A stretch of 7,187 nt of DNA from JASSUD01 sp031963365 (GCA_031963365.1 JASSUF010000133.1:1-7187), one strand, 5' to 3'; positions 1 through 6,185 are shown, counted from the first letter of the stretch. The notes: generated by a model from the letters alone, not told the origin. Program-made: numbers and translations.

Positions 1-97
1 CATCGCATCGAAATATACATGCGATACCACCATAAAACGGTCTCTTGCGACATCTGAACTTTGCTGGCCCTAACGACATCTGAACTTTGCCTTGACA
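1..97. mobile_element. Terminal segment of an insertion sequence (IS21-like end architecture)
   Basis: Read on the minus strand from 97, the segment starts TGTCAAGGCAAAGTTC and contains two close copies of a 17-bp motif. A TGT terminus followed by repeated internal transposase-binding motifs is typical of IS21-family ends; IS481-type ends also start with TGT. The other end and any transposase lie outside the window. The boundary at 97 is placed by the TGTCA motif only, because the target duplication cannot be seen. It falls inside an open reading frame and would explain why that protein ends in an unnatural tail. Confidence 0.45.
48..90. repeat. Two direct copies of a 17-bp motif, 26-bp period
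   Basis: CGACATCTGAACTTTGC occurs at 48-64 and again at 74-90, identical, separated by 9 bases. This is probably a pair of transposase-binding sites within the IS end. Confidence 0.8.
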
Positions 98-476
98 CCA
101 TTCCATGCGCCTCCCTGCCGTTATAAAGCGCTTGAGCGCCAAAATAGTGGAAACTAATTAAGGTAGAGAGTAAGGCAAGGGTGCTACTAGTTGGGCTGCC
201 ATACTTACCGCTTAGGTCGATATATGCAGCGGCTGAGAGCACTGCAGCAGATGCATATGCTGCAGTCTTGGCGAACTGACGCTCCATATCGTTTTGCGGC
301 AAGCTTGATGTTAGCCTTTGTGTAACCGCATTTCTCGTATGGTTTGCGAATGATAATAGGCTTTGCAAGTGGCGTCTTGCCCTGCTTGGGGTTGGAGGTG
401 AATGAGACATTCCTGCCTCTAAATCATCAGATATTGATCTAAAGCCACTATTGCCATTATCAATTGAATTAAGCAT

Positions 477-913
477 TTTCTCCCCTCTATGGAAAAATAC
501 GCTAGATGGCAATAGCAGGTTAACGCCATCCTATCGTTAACACCCCTTGCCCTATTTACAAGGCCGTTGTAGTGCCTTTGTTATCAGTGTAGGAAGTGCT
601 TGAAAATAGAGGGGTAAGAGTGGAAAAAAATGTATTACTGAGCGAAATATTTCTTGCAGAAAGTTGCTCTAATTAGGCGAAAAGACCGCTTCTCACGCTC
701 CTAAATAGGCCTCACGTTGTTTAACAGATTAAGTTTTTGAAGTGCCAAAGGCGCGTGCGTTAGGGGCCGGATGCCTGAAGCAACTGTCTTGAATGCAAGC
801 GATGATGAAGGCGACCTTAAGGAAGGAGCCTCCATTCAGACTACTGTAAGATAGAAATTCAAGTGGCTTCAGGTTGCACAAAGCTATATTTGACCACTAG
901 CATTGGGGCACGG
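477..913. other. 437-bp intergenic stretch with no intact gene
   Basis: The stretch lies between the start of the hypothetical gene at 476 and the end of the F-box gene at 914. It should hold the promoter of the former, but no convincing -35/-10 pair stands out. Positions 519-525 and 535-541 form a 7-bp inverted repeat (GTTAACG / CGTTAAC) with a 9-base spacer, about 43 bases before the start codon. This could be an operator or a weak hairpin, but it lacks a T-run. A copy of a livF-like 3' end sits at 688-716. The rest (about 740-910) includes a plus-strand open frame of 38 codons that I do not recognise. I see no terminator after the F-box gene. Confidence 0.6.
688..731 (-). pseudogene. Remnant of a livF/livG-like ABC ATPase 3' end
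   Basis: Bases 688-716 match 3291-3319, the 3' end of livGF, at 27 of 29 positions, including the stop codon and five bases beyond it. On the minus strand the frame reads SVKQREAYLGA then stop (693-695); the intact protein ends PKVREAYLGA. An in-frame stop at 729-731 closes the frame upstream and the DNA similarity ends at 716, so only a tail survives. It is either a rearrangement scar copied from livGF or the last trace of a second liv-type ATPase gene. Confidence 0.5.
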
Positions 914-2167
914 TTAGAAGATCCACCGCAGTATTCCGGTACGCTTTTCAGGAGTAAACAGAGTAAATTCATTTATTTTTACATTAATAGGCTGTTTATT
1001 TTTATTAATAGGGATACCTGCTTCATTTTTTAAAATATCTTCATCTTTAAATAAATTTTCAAAAAAAACCTTTGATTCTTTTTCTACAAGCTGACTTCGA
1101 TAATTCAGAATTAAATTTTCAATTTCCGAGAATTGTAATGTTTTAATTAAATTTTTTAAATGTTCAATGCTTATTGTGTTATGAGTGCCAAGCATTAAAA
1201 ATCGCAATTTTTTTGGAATATTTTCCAGGATATGATTCAAATCACCTTCCTTGTCTACATTTCCAATATGCAATTCAGAAACATTAAGGTTTTTTAATCT
1301 ATCGAATATTTCTTTATTTAAAGTGATGCCTTTGCAATCAAAACTTATTGAGGAAACTCTTCTTCTTGCTAACGCTTCAAATAGCATCGATAGCTGATCT
1401 TCTGTAAAAGAGTTTCTGCGAAAAATTAATGTGCTAATGGTTGTGGATTTTTTGATGTTTTCTAGAAAATGTATACTTTTGTCAAAAATTATTTTTTGTT
1501 CATTGGTGCTCGTCGAAGAAAAATTCAATGCTATAGAAAGCAGATTTTCTTTTTGTAATAATATATCGAATATGGCTTCGATTTGGTTATCGTACGAATC
1601 TATATCGTACGAATCTATATAGACATGCTGCACATTTGATTTCGATAATATAGCCATATTTTCTTTAGGAATATGATAAAGACTTACCTGTTTTTTCATA
1701 TTCCATAATAATCTTCTTTGAAGACTTCTCATTTGAGGCAACCCACATACTAACTGTATAATAAAATCATATTGTATCAAATTGGATGCAATATGATAAA
1801 AATCTTTGCTAGTCGATTTGAGGTTGTTGAATTGCTGTAAACTTTTTGCTGAATCAGAAATTTTATTTTCATAGTCACCTGAGAAATAATTCTCAGGTTT
1901 TATAGATAAATGCTGCATTACGGCATAATAAAAAATTAGATTTAATATCTCATTAGGTATATATTTTTTTTCTTTTTTATTGATAAATTTTGATAAAGTG
2001 CGATACCTGAATCGCGACGTTGGATCACTCAGTCTAAAAGATGCTCGATTGTTATCTTGGCTACACCCAACTACCAGTTTATCTGTTTCACTAGACGCTT
2101 CAGTAGGGGCTTGCTGTGCATAACTTGAGGGCTGGGCTGAGAATAAGTTGTTGATCTTTGGGAGCAT
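914..2167 (-). CDS. F-box-like and leucine-rich-repeat protein, candidate secreted effector
   Basis: This intact gene encodes 417 residues. An AAGGA ribosome-binding site (about 2173-2177) sits five bases before the ATG. Residues 1-50 are polar and rich in Ser/Gln/Thr, with no Sec signal, as in type III-secreted proteins. Residues 69-82 (YIPNEILNLIFYYA) match the first helix of an F-box. LKSTSKDFYHIASN (116-129) matches its last part, with about 27 extra residues between. From about 208 to 370, segments of about 25-28 residues repeat a strand-helix pattern (STLIFRRNSF, SSISFDCKGI, SELHIGN, RFLMLGTHN, NLILNY), as in ribonuclease-inhibitor-type leucine-rich repeats. F-box proteins recruit targets to Skp1-cullin ubiquitin ligases; Ralstonia GALA effectors combine F-box and LRR in the same order. 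No transmembrane helix is evident. It is much more A+T-rich than the liv genes (bases 1021-1080 hold 10 G/C of 60), suggesting acquisition by transfer. The domain calls are by eye; effector function is inferred. Confidence 0.75.
   Translation of the reverse strand: MLPKINNLFSAQPSSYAQQAPTEASSETDKLVVGCSQDNNRASFRLSDPTSRFRYRTLSKFINKKEKKYIPNEILNLIFYYAVMQHLSIKPENYFSGDYENKISDSAKSLQQFNNLKSTSKDFYHIASNLIQYDFIIQLVCGLPQMRSLQRRLLWNMKKQVSLYHIPKENMAILSKSNVQHVYIDSYDIDSYDNQIEAIFDILLQKENLLSIALNFSSTSTNEQKIIFDKSIHFLENIKKSTTISTLIFRRNSFTEDQLSMLFEALARRRVSSISFDCKGITLNKEIFDRLKNLNVSELHIGNVDKEGDLNHILENIPKKLRFLMLGTHNTISIEHLKNLIKTLQFSEIENLILNYRSQLVEKESKVFFENLFKDEDILKNEAGIPINKNKQPINVKINEFTLFTPEKRTGILRWIF
1591..1620. repeat. 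15-bp perfect tandem duplication inside the F-box/LRR gene
   Basis: CGTACGAATCTATAT occurs twice head to tail (1591-1605, 1606-1620). It is in frame and encodes a doubled IDSYD (residues 184-193), at the start of the repeat-like region. It looks like a recent slippage duplication. Confidence 0.85.
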
Positions 2168-2204
2168 GTTTTTCCTTTTTGGGCACGTAGTATTCGTGGG
2201 AAGC

Positions 2205-2233
2205 TTTATGTGATTGTAAAGGCGTTGTTACAA
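2205..2233 (-). promoter_or_regulatory. Candidate sigma-70 promoter of the F-box/LRR gene
   Basis: On the minus strand TTGTAA (2228-2233) and CATAAA (2205-2210) are separated by 17 bases. Each matches 4 of 6 consensus bases. Transcription would begin near 2198, about 30 bases before the start codon. The region is AT-rich, so a chance match is possible. Confidence 0.35.
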
Positions 2234-2307
2234 AAATTAAAAAAATATAGCTTGAAGTTTAATACCTTACTAAAGGTTTTTTTTCGTAGTGCCCATGTTG
2301 AACATTT

Positions 2308-2610
2308 TCAATACCGACTAAGATGTGTTTGTGCATATTTCAAATATCGTTGACTCCACGCTAAAACGTATCGCAGATTACGAAAAATTTTTGTAATCTG
2401 CGAATTTTTTCTAGGAAAACCCTGATATGGAGGCCAACTGATGAGAGGCGGCGTCCCAAGGTTGCCGGGCCGACGCCCTTGACATTTATTAAGCAGCGCA
2501 GATAGATCTGCGAACTGCACCTGAATATGCGCACTCATATCACTGTCGATACGTTTTAGCTCATTAGTGAGAGTGTCGATGATGGTATCGATGCTCCTTA
2601 AAGATGGCAT
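2308..2610 (-). pseudogene. IS110-family transposase fragment, frameshifted and truncated
   Basis: The first frame (2610 down to about 2485) gives SIDTIIDTLTNELKRIDSD and SAHIQVQFADLSALL, the helical stretch before the C-terminal transposase_20 domain of IS110/IS1111 enzymes. A shift near 2484 gives VKGVGPATLGRRL, the characteristic glycine-rich motif of that domain. A second shift near 2437 leads to LASISGFS, a stop (2411-2413) and KKFA, resembling the next part of the domain. Homology stops at the hairpin beginning near 2403. The apparent 100-residue frame therefore joins real and out-of-frame parts. The N-terminal DEDD nuclease half is absent: the upstream DNA at about 2611 switches to an unrelated fragment. 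The element is inactive. The family is fairly sure from the motif; exact breakpoints are approximate. Confidence 0.6.
2371..2410 (+). terminator. Strong hairpin with T-run, terminator-like on the plus strand
   Basis: TCGCAGATTAC (2371-2381) and GTAATCTGCGA (2393-2403) form a perfect 11-bp stem. The 11-base loop (GAAAAATTTTT) can pair further. Six Ts follow at 2405-2410, giving intrinsic-terminator geometry for plus-strand transcripts. No plus-strand gene ends here, so it may instead be a relic of a mobile element or a structure in the leader region of the F-box gene. Confidence 0.5.
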
Positions 2611-2847
2611 CCGCTTGGAAAAAAAGACAAAGATAAACCATTAGGCGATGACGTGATCTAGAGTGCTTCAAAGGCTAAGCTAGAAAAATTGATGGAAGAT
2701 GAAATTTATTATCTAGGATATTTAGTTTTTAAAGGATTAGCGCAAGAAAAAATAGAATTTAGTGTTGACGAGTTAGATCAATGCCAGGCAGAGATAGAAG
2801 GCAGTTTTTCAGGAAAAGCATTATTTTTAGCTTTACTCATGATCTGA
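2611..2847 (+). pseudogene. Fragment resembling the helical region of NACHT/NLR-type proteins
   Basis: The plus frame from 2611 reads PLGKKDKDKPLGDDVI, a TAG stop (2659-2661), then SASKAKLEKLMEDEIYYLG and onward to a TGA at 2845-2847. The core is LGYLVFKGLAQEKIEFSVDEL (about 2719-2781). It follows the pattern LxxLAxxGLxxxxxxFxxxxL seen after the NACHT ATPase domain of NLR proteins. The fragment lacks a proper start and the ATPase itself, and it is cut on the left by the IS110 piece and on the right by the RhuM piece. Base composition is AT-rich like the F-box gene. The family call is by pattern only and tentative; that it is a broken piece of a larger protein is more certain. An ATG at 2692 could allow a 51-residue product, but I see no ribosome-binding site for it. 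Confidence 0.35.
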
Positions 2848-3232
2848 TCCCAGCAGACGGCGGGAAAGTTACTGTTCGGCTTGAAGGCGAGAGCCTTTGG
2901 GTGACTCAGGAACAGATGGCCGAACTATTTGGTCGGGAGCATTCGGTAATTACTAAGCACCTTCGGAATGTCTTCCTGGAGGAGCTTGAGGAAAGTTCAG
3001 TATGTGCAAATTTTGCACGTGCTGTCGGGGATGAGAAGACTTATCAAACGCAGCCTACAACCTTGACGCCATCATTCCGGCCGGTTATCACGCCAACTCC
3101 AAGCGCGGCACGCAATTTCGCCGATGGGCAACAGGTATCCTATGTGGCCATTTTATGCAGGGCTGGACACTGCAGCGCGCCTGCTTCTAGTACAACGCTG
3201 CCGAACTGGAAGCGGCACTGAGTGCTGACTGA
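2841..3232 (+). pseudogene. RhuM-family protein fragment, frameshift plus stop
   Basis: From 2841 the frame reads DLIPADGGKVTVRLEGESLW, then VTQEQMAELFGREHSVITKH. This is the N-terminal region of RhuM-family proteins (pathogenicity-island and mobile-element associated; molecular role not settled), with a helix-turn-helix-like segment. Around 3051-3055 the frame shifts. The continuation, YNLDAIIPAGYHANSKRGTQ then FRRWATGIL, is read in another frame, hits TAG at 3188-3190, and resumes as YNAAELEAAL. Homology ends at about 3229, exactly where an IS3-like end begins. Family members are roughly twice this length, so the C-terminal half is gone. An ATG at 2781 gives an apparent 146-residue protein, but its first 20 residues are out-of-frame NACHT-like DNA and its last 50 lie after the frameshift, so it is not a real gene product. 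Confidence 0.7.
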
Positions 3233-3290
3233 AGTGTCCCAGAAAGTTAGACCTAAGAAATACACTTTAAGAGTTTTGTTGACCAGTACA
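3230..3290. mobile_element. 61-bp remnant resembling joined IS3-family ends
   Basis: The left side (TGAAGTGTCCCAGAAAGTTAG, from 3230) resembles IS3-family terminal repeats of the TGnnnTGnCCC-AnAAAGTT type. The right side, read on the minus strand from 3290, is TGTACTGGTCAACAAAACTC, also starting TG. The two agree at about 11 of 21 positions. There is no transposase between them, so this would be a deleted element or a chance pairing. The left end coincides with loss of RhuM homology; the right end lies five bases from the livGF stop. Confidence 0.35.
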
Positions 3291-3295
3291 GCTTC

Positions 3296-5020
3296 TCACG
3301 CCCCTAAATAAGCCTCACGCACTTTAGGGTCGCTCAATAGATGTTGTGCTTCACCTTCCATCGTAATGCGGCCTGATTCCATTACATAGGCGCGATCTGC
3401 AATGCTGAGTGCAAGGTGTGCATTTTGTTCGACGATGAGTACGGCTGTGCCTTGTTCGGGAATTTTGGGAAGGACCTCAAAAATGGTCTCGCGCATCAGT
3501 GGAGAAAGCCCCATTGAAGGTTCATCTAGCAATAAAAGTTTTAACTCAGGGCCCCGAAGTAAGGCGCGTGCGATAGCAAGCATTTGCTGCTCGCCGCCTG
3601 ATAGCGTGCCAGCCATTTGCGAGAGCCGTTCTTTGAGGCGGGGGAAAAAATCAAAAATCTTTTCTTTATCACGCAGTACCTGAGCGGTATCGCGGCGTAA
3701 ATACGCACCCATATTCAGGTTATCTAATACCGTCATACGGGAAAAAATGCCCCGCCCTTCAGGAACCATGGCAAGTCCGCGCTCGAGCAGTTTGTGAGGT
3801 GGCACATTGCGAATGGAAACACCTTGGTAATACATCTCTCCACGCACGCAGTTTTTTAAGCCGCTAATACCTTTGAGCGTGGTACTTTTGCCCGCTCCAT
3901 TTGCTCCAATAAGGGCTATTTGTTCACCTGGGTAAATCTCTAGGTTAATGCCTTTTACCGCTTGGATAGCGCCATAGTTCAGATGTAAGTTTTGAATGCG
4001 TAATAAAGGGGGTGAGTTTGGGGCATGGCGCCCCATTTGTTTTGTATGGTTTGCATTCGCAGGGGGGTTTTTGCTTGAAGTGGGCGTCGTTGCAATGGTG
4101 ATGCTAGGCATAGATGCGCTTGCCCCTAAATACGCTTCAATAACTTTAGGATTTTTTAAGAGTATTTGTGGCGGCCCCTGGGCTATAACCTGACCGTAAT
4201 CGAGCACAGTGATTTGGTCGCACAGTGCTGTGACAAATTGCACATCGTGCTCGATAAGTAAAATCGAGATACCTTCGCCCTCTGCATGGCCTTTATGTAA
4301 GACATCGCCTGGTTGGGAGGAAGAGGCGGGTGTGCCGAAATTCAGCCCATTTTTAGGACTACAAATTTTACGTAGTAACTTTTGGAGCGCTATTTTTTCT
4401 GCTGGATTCATGCCTGCTGCAGGCTCATCTAGAGCTAGTAGCTTAGGTTCGCCTGCTAGGGCCCGCGCGATTTCCAAGCGTCGTTGGTGACCATAAGACA
4501 AGCTCCCTGCAGGCGCATCTGCATATTTAGCTAAGCCTACATAATGGAGTAGGGCGAGGGCATGAGCGCGAATCGCATATTCTTCTTGGCGCTGGCGTTG
4601 CGTTTTAAAAATCGCCCCAATCAAGCCTTCTCGGGTGCGAGCATGGCGGCCAACCATCACATTTTCTAGTACGCTTAATCCTTCAAAGAGACGAAGATTT
4701 TGAAAGGTACGTGCGATGCCTGCTTTGGCAACTTCATCGATCTTAGGCTCATAAGCGTGGCCATCGAGCGTAAATGCTCCTGAATCCGGCTTAGTCCAGC
4801 CTGTTAAGGTATTGAAAAACGTGGATTTCCCTGCTCCATTAGGTCCGATTAACCCGTAGATTTGCCCTGCATAAATTTGCAGTCCTACATTGGATAAAGC
4901 CTGTAACCCACCAAATCGTTTATTGACCTTTTCGACTAGAAGCCGAGGAGGCCGGTTAGAGGCGCCAATAACATCTTGCATATACGTACTTTCCGCAGGG
5001 GAGTCGTGCGCGTTTTCCAT
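3296..5020 (-). CDS. livGF: LivG-LivF fusion: branched-chain amino-acid ABC transporter ATPase
   Basis: The 574-residue protein carries two complete ATPase domains that drive amino-acid uptake with LivH and LivM at the inner membrane. LivG half: Walker A GPNGAGKS (59-66), Q-loop Q107, signature LSYGHQ (174-179), Walker B LLALDEP (194-200), H-loop H258, and end EAYLGA (295-300). LivF half: Walker A GANGAGKS (372-379), VPEGR (419-423), signature LSGGEQQ (473-479), Walker B LLLLDEP (495-501), the LivF-type VEQN (530-533) in place of the H-loop, and end EAYLGA. A Ser/Thr/Pro/Asn-rich linker (301-338) joins them. Usual LivG and LivF are about 255 and 235 residues. Residues 221-250 form an extra Gly/Ser/Pro-rich loop before the IEHD strand. 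The gene follows livM by 43 bases. The start is uncertain: ATG at 5020 lies inside an inverted repeat and has only a GGGG nearby, whereas ATG at 4981 (residue 14) has GGAAAG upstream. No terminator is visible after the stop. Confidence 0.9.
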   Translation of the reverse strand: MENAHDSPAESTYMQDVIGASNRPPRLLVEKVNKRFGGLQALSNVGLQIYAGQIYGLIGPNGAGKSTFFNTLTGWTKPDSGAFTLDGHAYEPKIDEVAKAGIARTFQNLRLFEGLSVLENVMVGRHARTREGLIGAIFKTQRQRQEEYAIRAHALALLHYVGLAKYADAPAGSLSYGHQRRLEIARALAGEPKLLALDEPAAGMNPAEKIALQKLLRKICSPKNGLNFGTPASSSQPGDVLHKGHAEGEGISILLIEHDVQFVTALCDQITVLDYGQVIAQGPPQILLKNPKVIEAYLGASASMPSITIATTPTSSKNPPANANHTKQMGRHAPNSPPLLRIQNLHLNYGAIQAVKGINLEIYPGEQIALIGANGAGKSTTLKGISGLKNCVRGEMYYQGVSIRNVPPHKLLERGLAMVPEGRGIFSRMTVLDNLNMGAYLRRDTAQVLRDKEKIFDFFPRLKERLSQMAGTLSGGEQQMLAIARALLRGPELKLLLLDEPSMGLSPLMRETIFEVLPKIPEQGTAVLIVEQNAHLALSIADRAYVMESGRITMEGEAQHLLSDPKVREAYLGA

Positions 5021-5055
5021 TGCCCCGAAGAGGAGCTGAGCAATGGAAAACGCGC
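5008..5055. promoter_or_regulatory. Perfect 16-bp inverted repeat covering the livGF start
   Basis: GCGCGTTTTCCATTGC (5008-5023) and its exact complement GCAATGGAAAACGCGC (5040-5055) flank 16 bases. In the operon transcript the ATG at 5018-5020 lies in the 3' arm, so the start codon would be base-paired, and the loop contains CTCCTC followed by GGGG. This suggests translational control of livGF relative to livM. On the plus strand the hairpin is followed by TTTTTT (5060-5065), giving intrinsic-terminator geometry against antisense transcripts. On the operon strand there is no U-run after it. Confidence 0.65.
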
Positions 5056-5063
5056 CCTATTTT

Positions 5064-6185
5064 TTAATGGGAGTGTCGCTTGCCACTTATAGGCCAGAGA
5101 CCCATTGGGCGATAGAGCATGATCGCAATCATTGCTAATCCATAGACCAGTTGACGTATCACGTCTACGCTGACCCATTCTTGACCGAATAGTGCCAGCT
5201 GCAAAGGCCCAATAGCCAAGCGTAAAAATTCAGGGAAAAGAGACAGGAGAAGCGCGCCAAATATGACTCCCCGAATATGGCCCATCCCGCCCAAGACTAC
5301 ACAGGCAAGCACCATGACCGATTCCCAAAAAGAAAAGGATTCAGGCGATACAAATTGTTGAAAGGAAGCGAATAGCGCACCGGCTAAACCGCCAAAAGCG
5401 GCTCCTAATCCAAATGCCAAAAGCTTGATCTTTTGCGTTTGAATACCCATAGCCTGTGCGGCTACTTCATCTTCTCGAATAGCCGCCCAAGCACGGCCTA
5501 ATCTAGAGCGTTGTAAACGCTGGCATATCCATGCTACCAGTAGCACACAGGCTAAAAAGAGGTAGTAATATTGTTGAGCAGGAGAGAGCGTGAAGCCTAA
5601 GACAAGATGCTCTTGAGCCAGACTGCCGCCGGGTACAAATAAGGGCGCGATGTCTGAAATACCTTGTGGACCATTTGTGAGATTTAGTGGGCGATCTAGG
5701 TTATTGAGGGAGATGCGCACAATTTCGCCAAATCCCAGCGTGACCAAAGCCAGGTAATCTCCGCGTAAACGTAGGATCGGAGCGCCTAGTAATACACCAA
5801 AAAGCGCGGCTACTGCCATGGCAACAAGCACTACACTTAAGCTTGCTAAAGCAGGAGGTAGGTGGAGATGCAGCGGAAGATATGCGCACATCCATGGAAA
5901 TTCGGTCCCTAAATGCGGGGAAGATAGTAGTGCAGCGGTATAAGCACCGATCGCATAAAAGGCGATATATCCAAGACTCAATAAACCGGCAAAGCCCACA
6001 ATGATATTGAGCCCGAGCGCCAAGATAACAGAGAGTAAGGCAAAGTTGAGTACTCTCACTCCGTAATGCCCTATGCCATAACTGGCGATTACAGGGGCCG
6101 CCAAGATTCCTAACGCAACTAAAGCTATGTAAAAACAGCGTTTTCCGAGCACAGGCTGCAGACTGGGTTTAAACACGTTCGGCAA
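5064..6185 (-). CDS. livM: Branched-chain amino-acid ABC transporter permease LivM
   Basis: This second membrane subunit forms the translocation path for leucine-type amino acids together with LivH. The 373 residues are mostly hydrophobic, with membrane segments at about 17-35, 43-66, 72-88, 115-136, 206-222, 254-275, 288-312 and 343-358. Family landmarks are LNIIVGFAGLLSLGYIAFYA (59-78), LRLRGDYLALVTLGFGEIVR (138-157), the ATPase-docking loop GRAWAAIREDEVAAQAMGI (230-248) and VVLGGMGHIRG (296-306). The start is TTG at 6183-6185, supported by AGGAGA (6191-6196) six bases upstream; there is no in-frame ATG near it and the next candidate is GTG at 6174-6176. It overlaps the end of livH by 17 bases, which implies translational coupling. 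It shows no frameshift or missing landmark. Confidence 0.92.
   Translation of the reverse strand: MPNVFKPSLQPVLGKRCFYIALVALGILAAPVIASYGIGHYGVRVLNFALLSVILALGLNIIVGFAGLLSLGYIAFYAIGAYTAALLSSPHLGTEFPWMCAYLPLHLHLPPALASLSVVLVAMAVAALFGVLLGAPILRLRGDYLALVTLGFGEIVRISLNNLDRPLNLTNGPQGISDIAPLFVPGGSLAQEHLVLGFTLSPAQQYYYLFLACVLLVAWICQRLQRSRLGRAWAAIREDEVAAQAMGIQTQKIKLLAFGLGAAFGGLAGALFASFQQFVSPESFSFWESVMVLACVVLGGMGHIRGVIFGALLLSLFPEFLRLAIGPLQLALFGQEWVSVDVIRQLVYGLAMIAIMLYRPMGLWPISGKRHSH

Larger units (their letters stand above)
1..476 (-). pseudogene. Hypothetical protein, 3' end probably replaced by an IS end; runs off the left edge
   Basis: An open frame starts with ATG at 476 and stays open to the window edge (158 codons). 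A strong Shine-Dalgarno (GGGGAG, 480-485) lies just upstream, so the start is well supported. I do not recognise the family. Residues 1-65 are polar, with Ser/Pro/Arg-rich stretches such as SPPTPSRARR (26-35). Two hydrophobic or alanine-rich helices follow: about 68-86 (AKTAAYASAAVLSAAAYI) and about 99-118. At about codon 127 the frame enters a sequence that looks like an IS terminus (1-97), so the encoded tail is probably foreign and the native C-terminus lost. The polar N-terminus and paired helices would fit a secreted effector or small membrane protein, but this is only a suggestion. Confidence is good for the reading frame and low for function. Confidence 0.55.

Noticed and set aside
657..665. 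9-bp match (CAGAAAGTT) to the IS3-like end at 3240-3248
   Set aside because: Too short, and the spacing to the livF tail differs between the two places.
749..759. 11-bp match (AGGCGCGTGCG) to livGF DNA at 3562-3572
   Set aside because: Its distance from the tail copy at 688-716 does not match the spacing in livGF, so chance is more likely.
741..854. Plus-strand open frame of 38 codons (ATG at 771)
   Set aside because: It has no clear ribosome-binding site and no family I recognise; too short to call.
1431..1622. 63-residue plus-strand frame opposite the F-box gene
   Set aside because: Antisense shadow that includes the 15-bp tandem repeat; no independent support.
2264..2284. Small hairpin ACCTT/AAGGT with eight Ts on the plus strand
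   Set aside because: The stem is only five base pairs in AT-rich DNA and no plus-strand gene precedes it.
2781..3221. Apparent 146-residue gene on the plus strand
   Set aside because: Its first 20 residues are the wrong frame of the NACHT-like piece and its last 50 follow a frameshift in the RhuM piece; only the middle is real coding remnant.
3402..4490. Three plus-strand frames opposite livGF
   Set aside because: They are antisense shadows of strongly conserved ATPase motifs.
4936..5178. 80-residue minus-strand frame at the livM/livGF junction
   Set aside because: It is an alternative frame overlapping the end of livM and the start of livGF, with no recognisable domain.
5701..5895. 64-residue minus-strand frame within livM
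   Set aside because: Out-of-frame shadow of livM.
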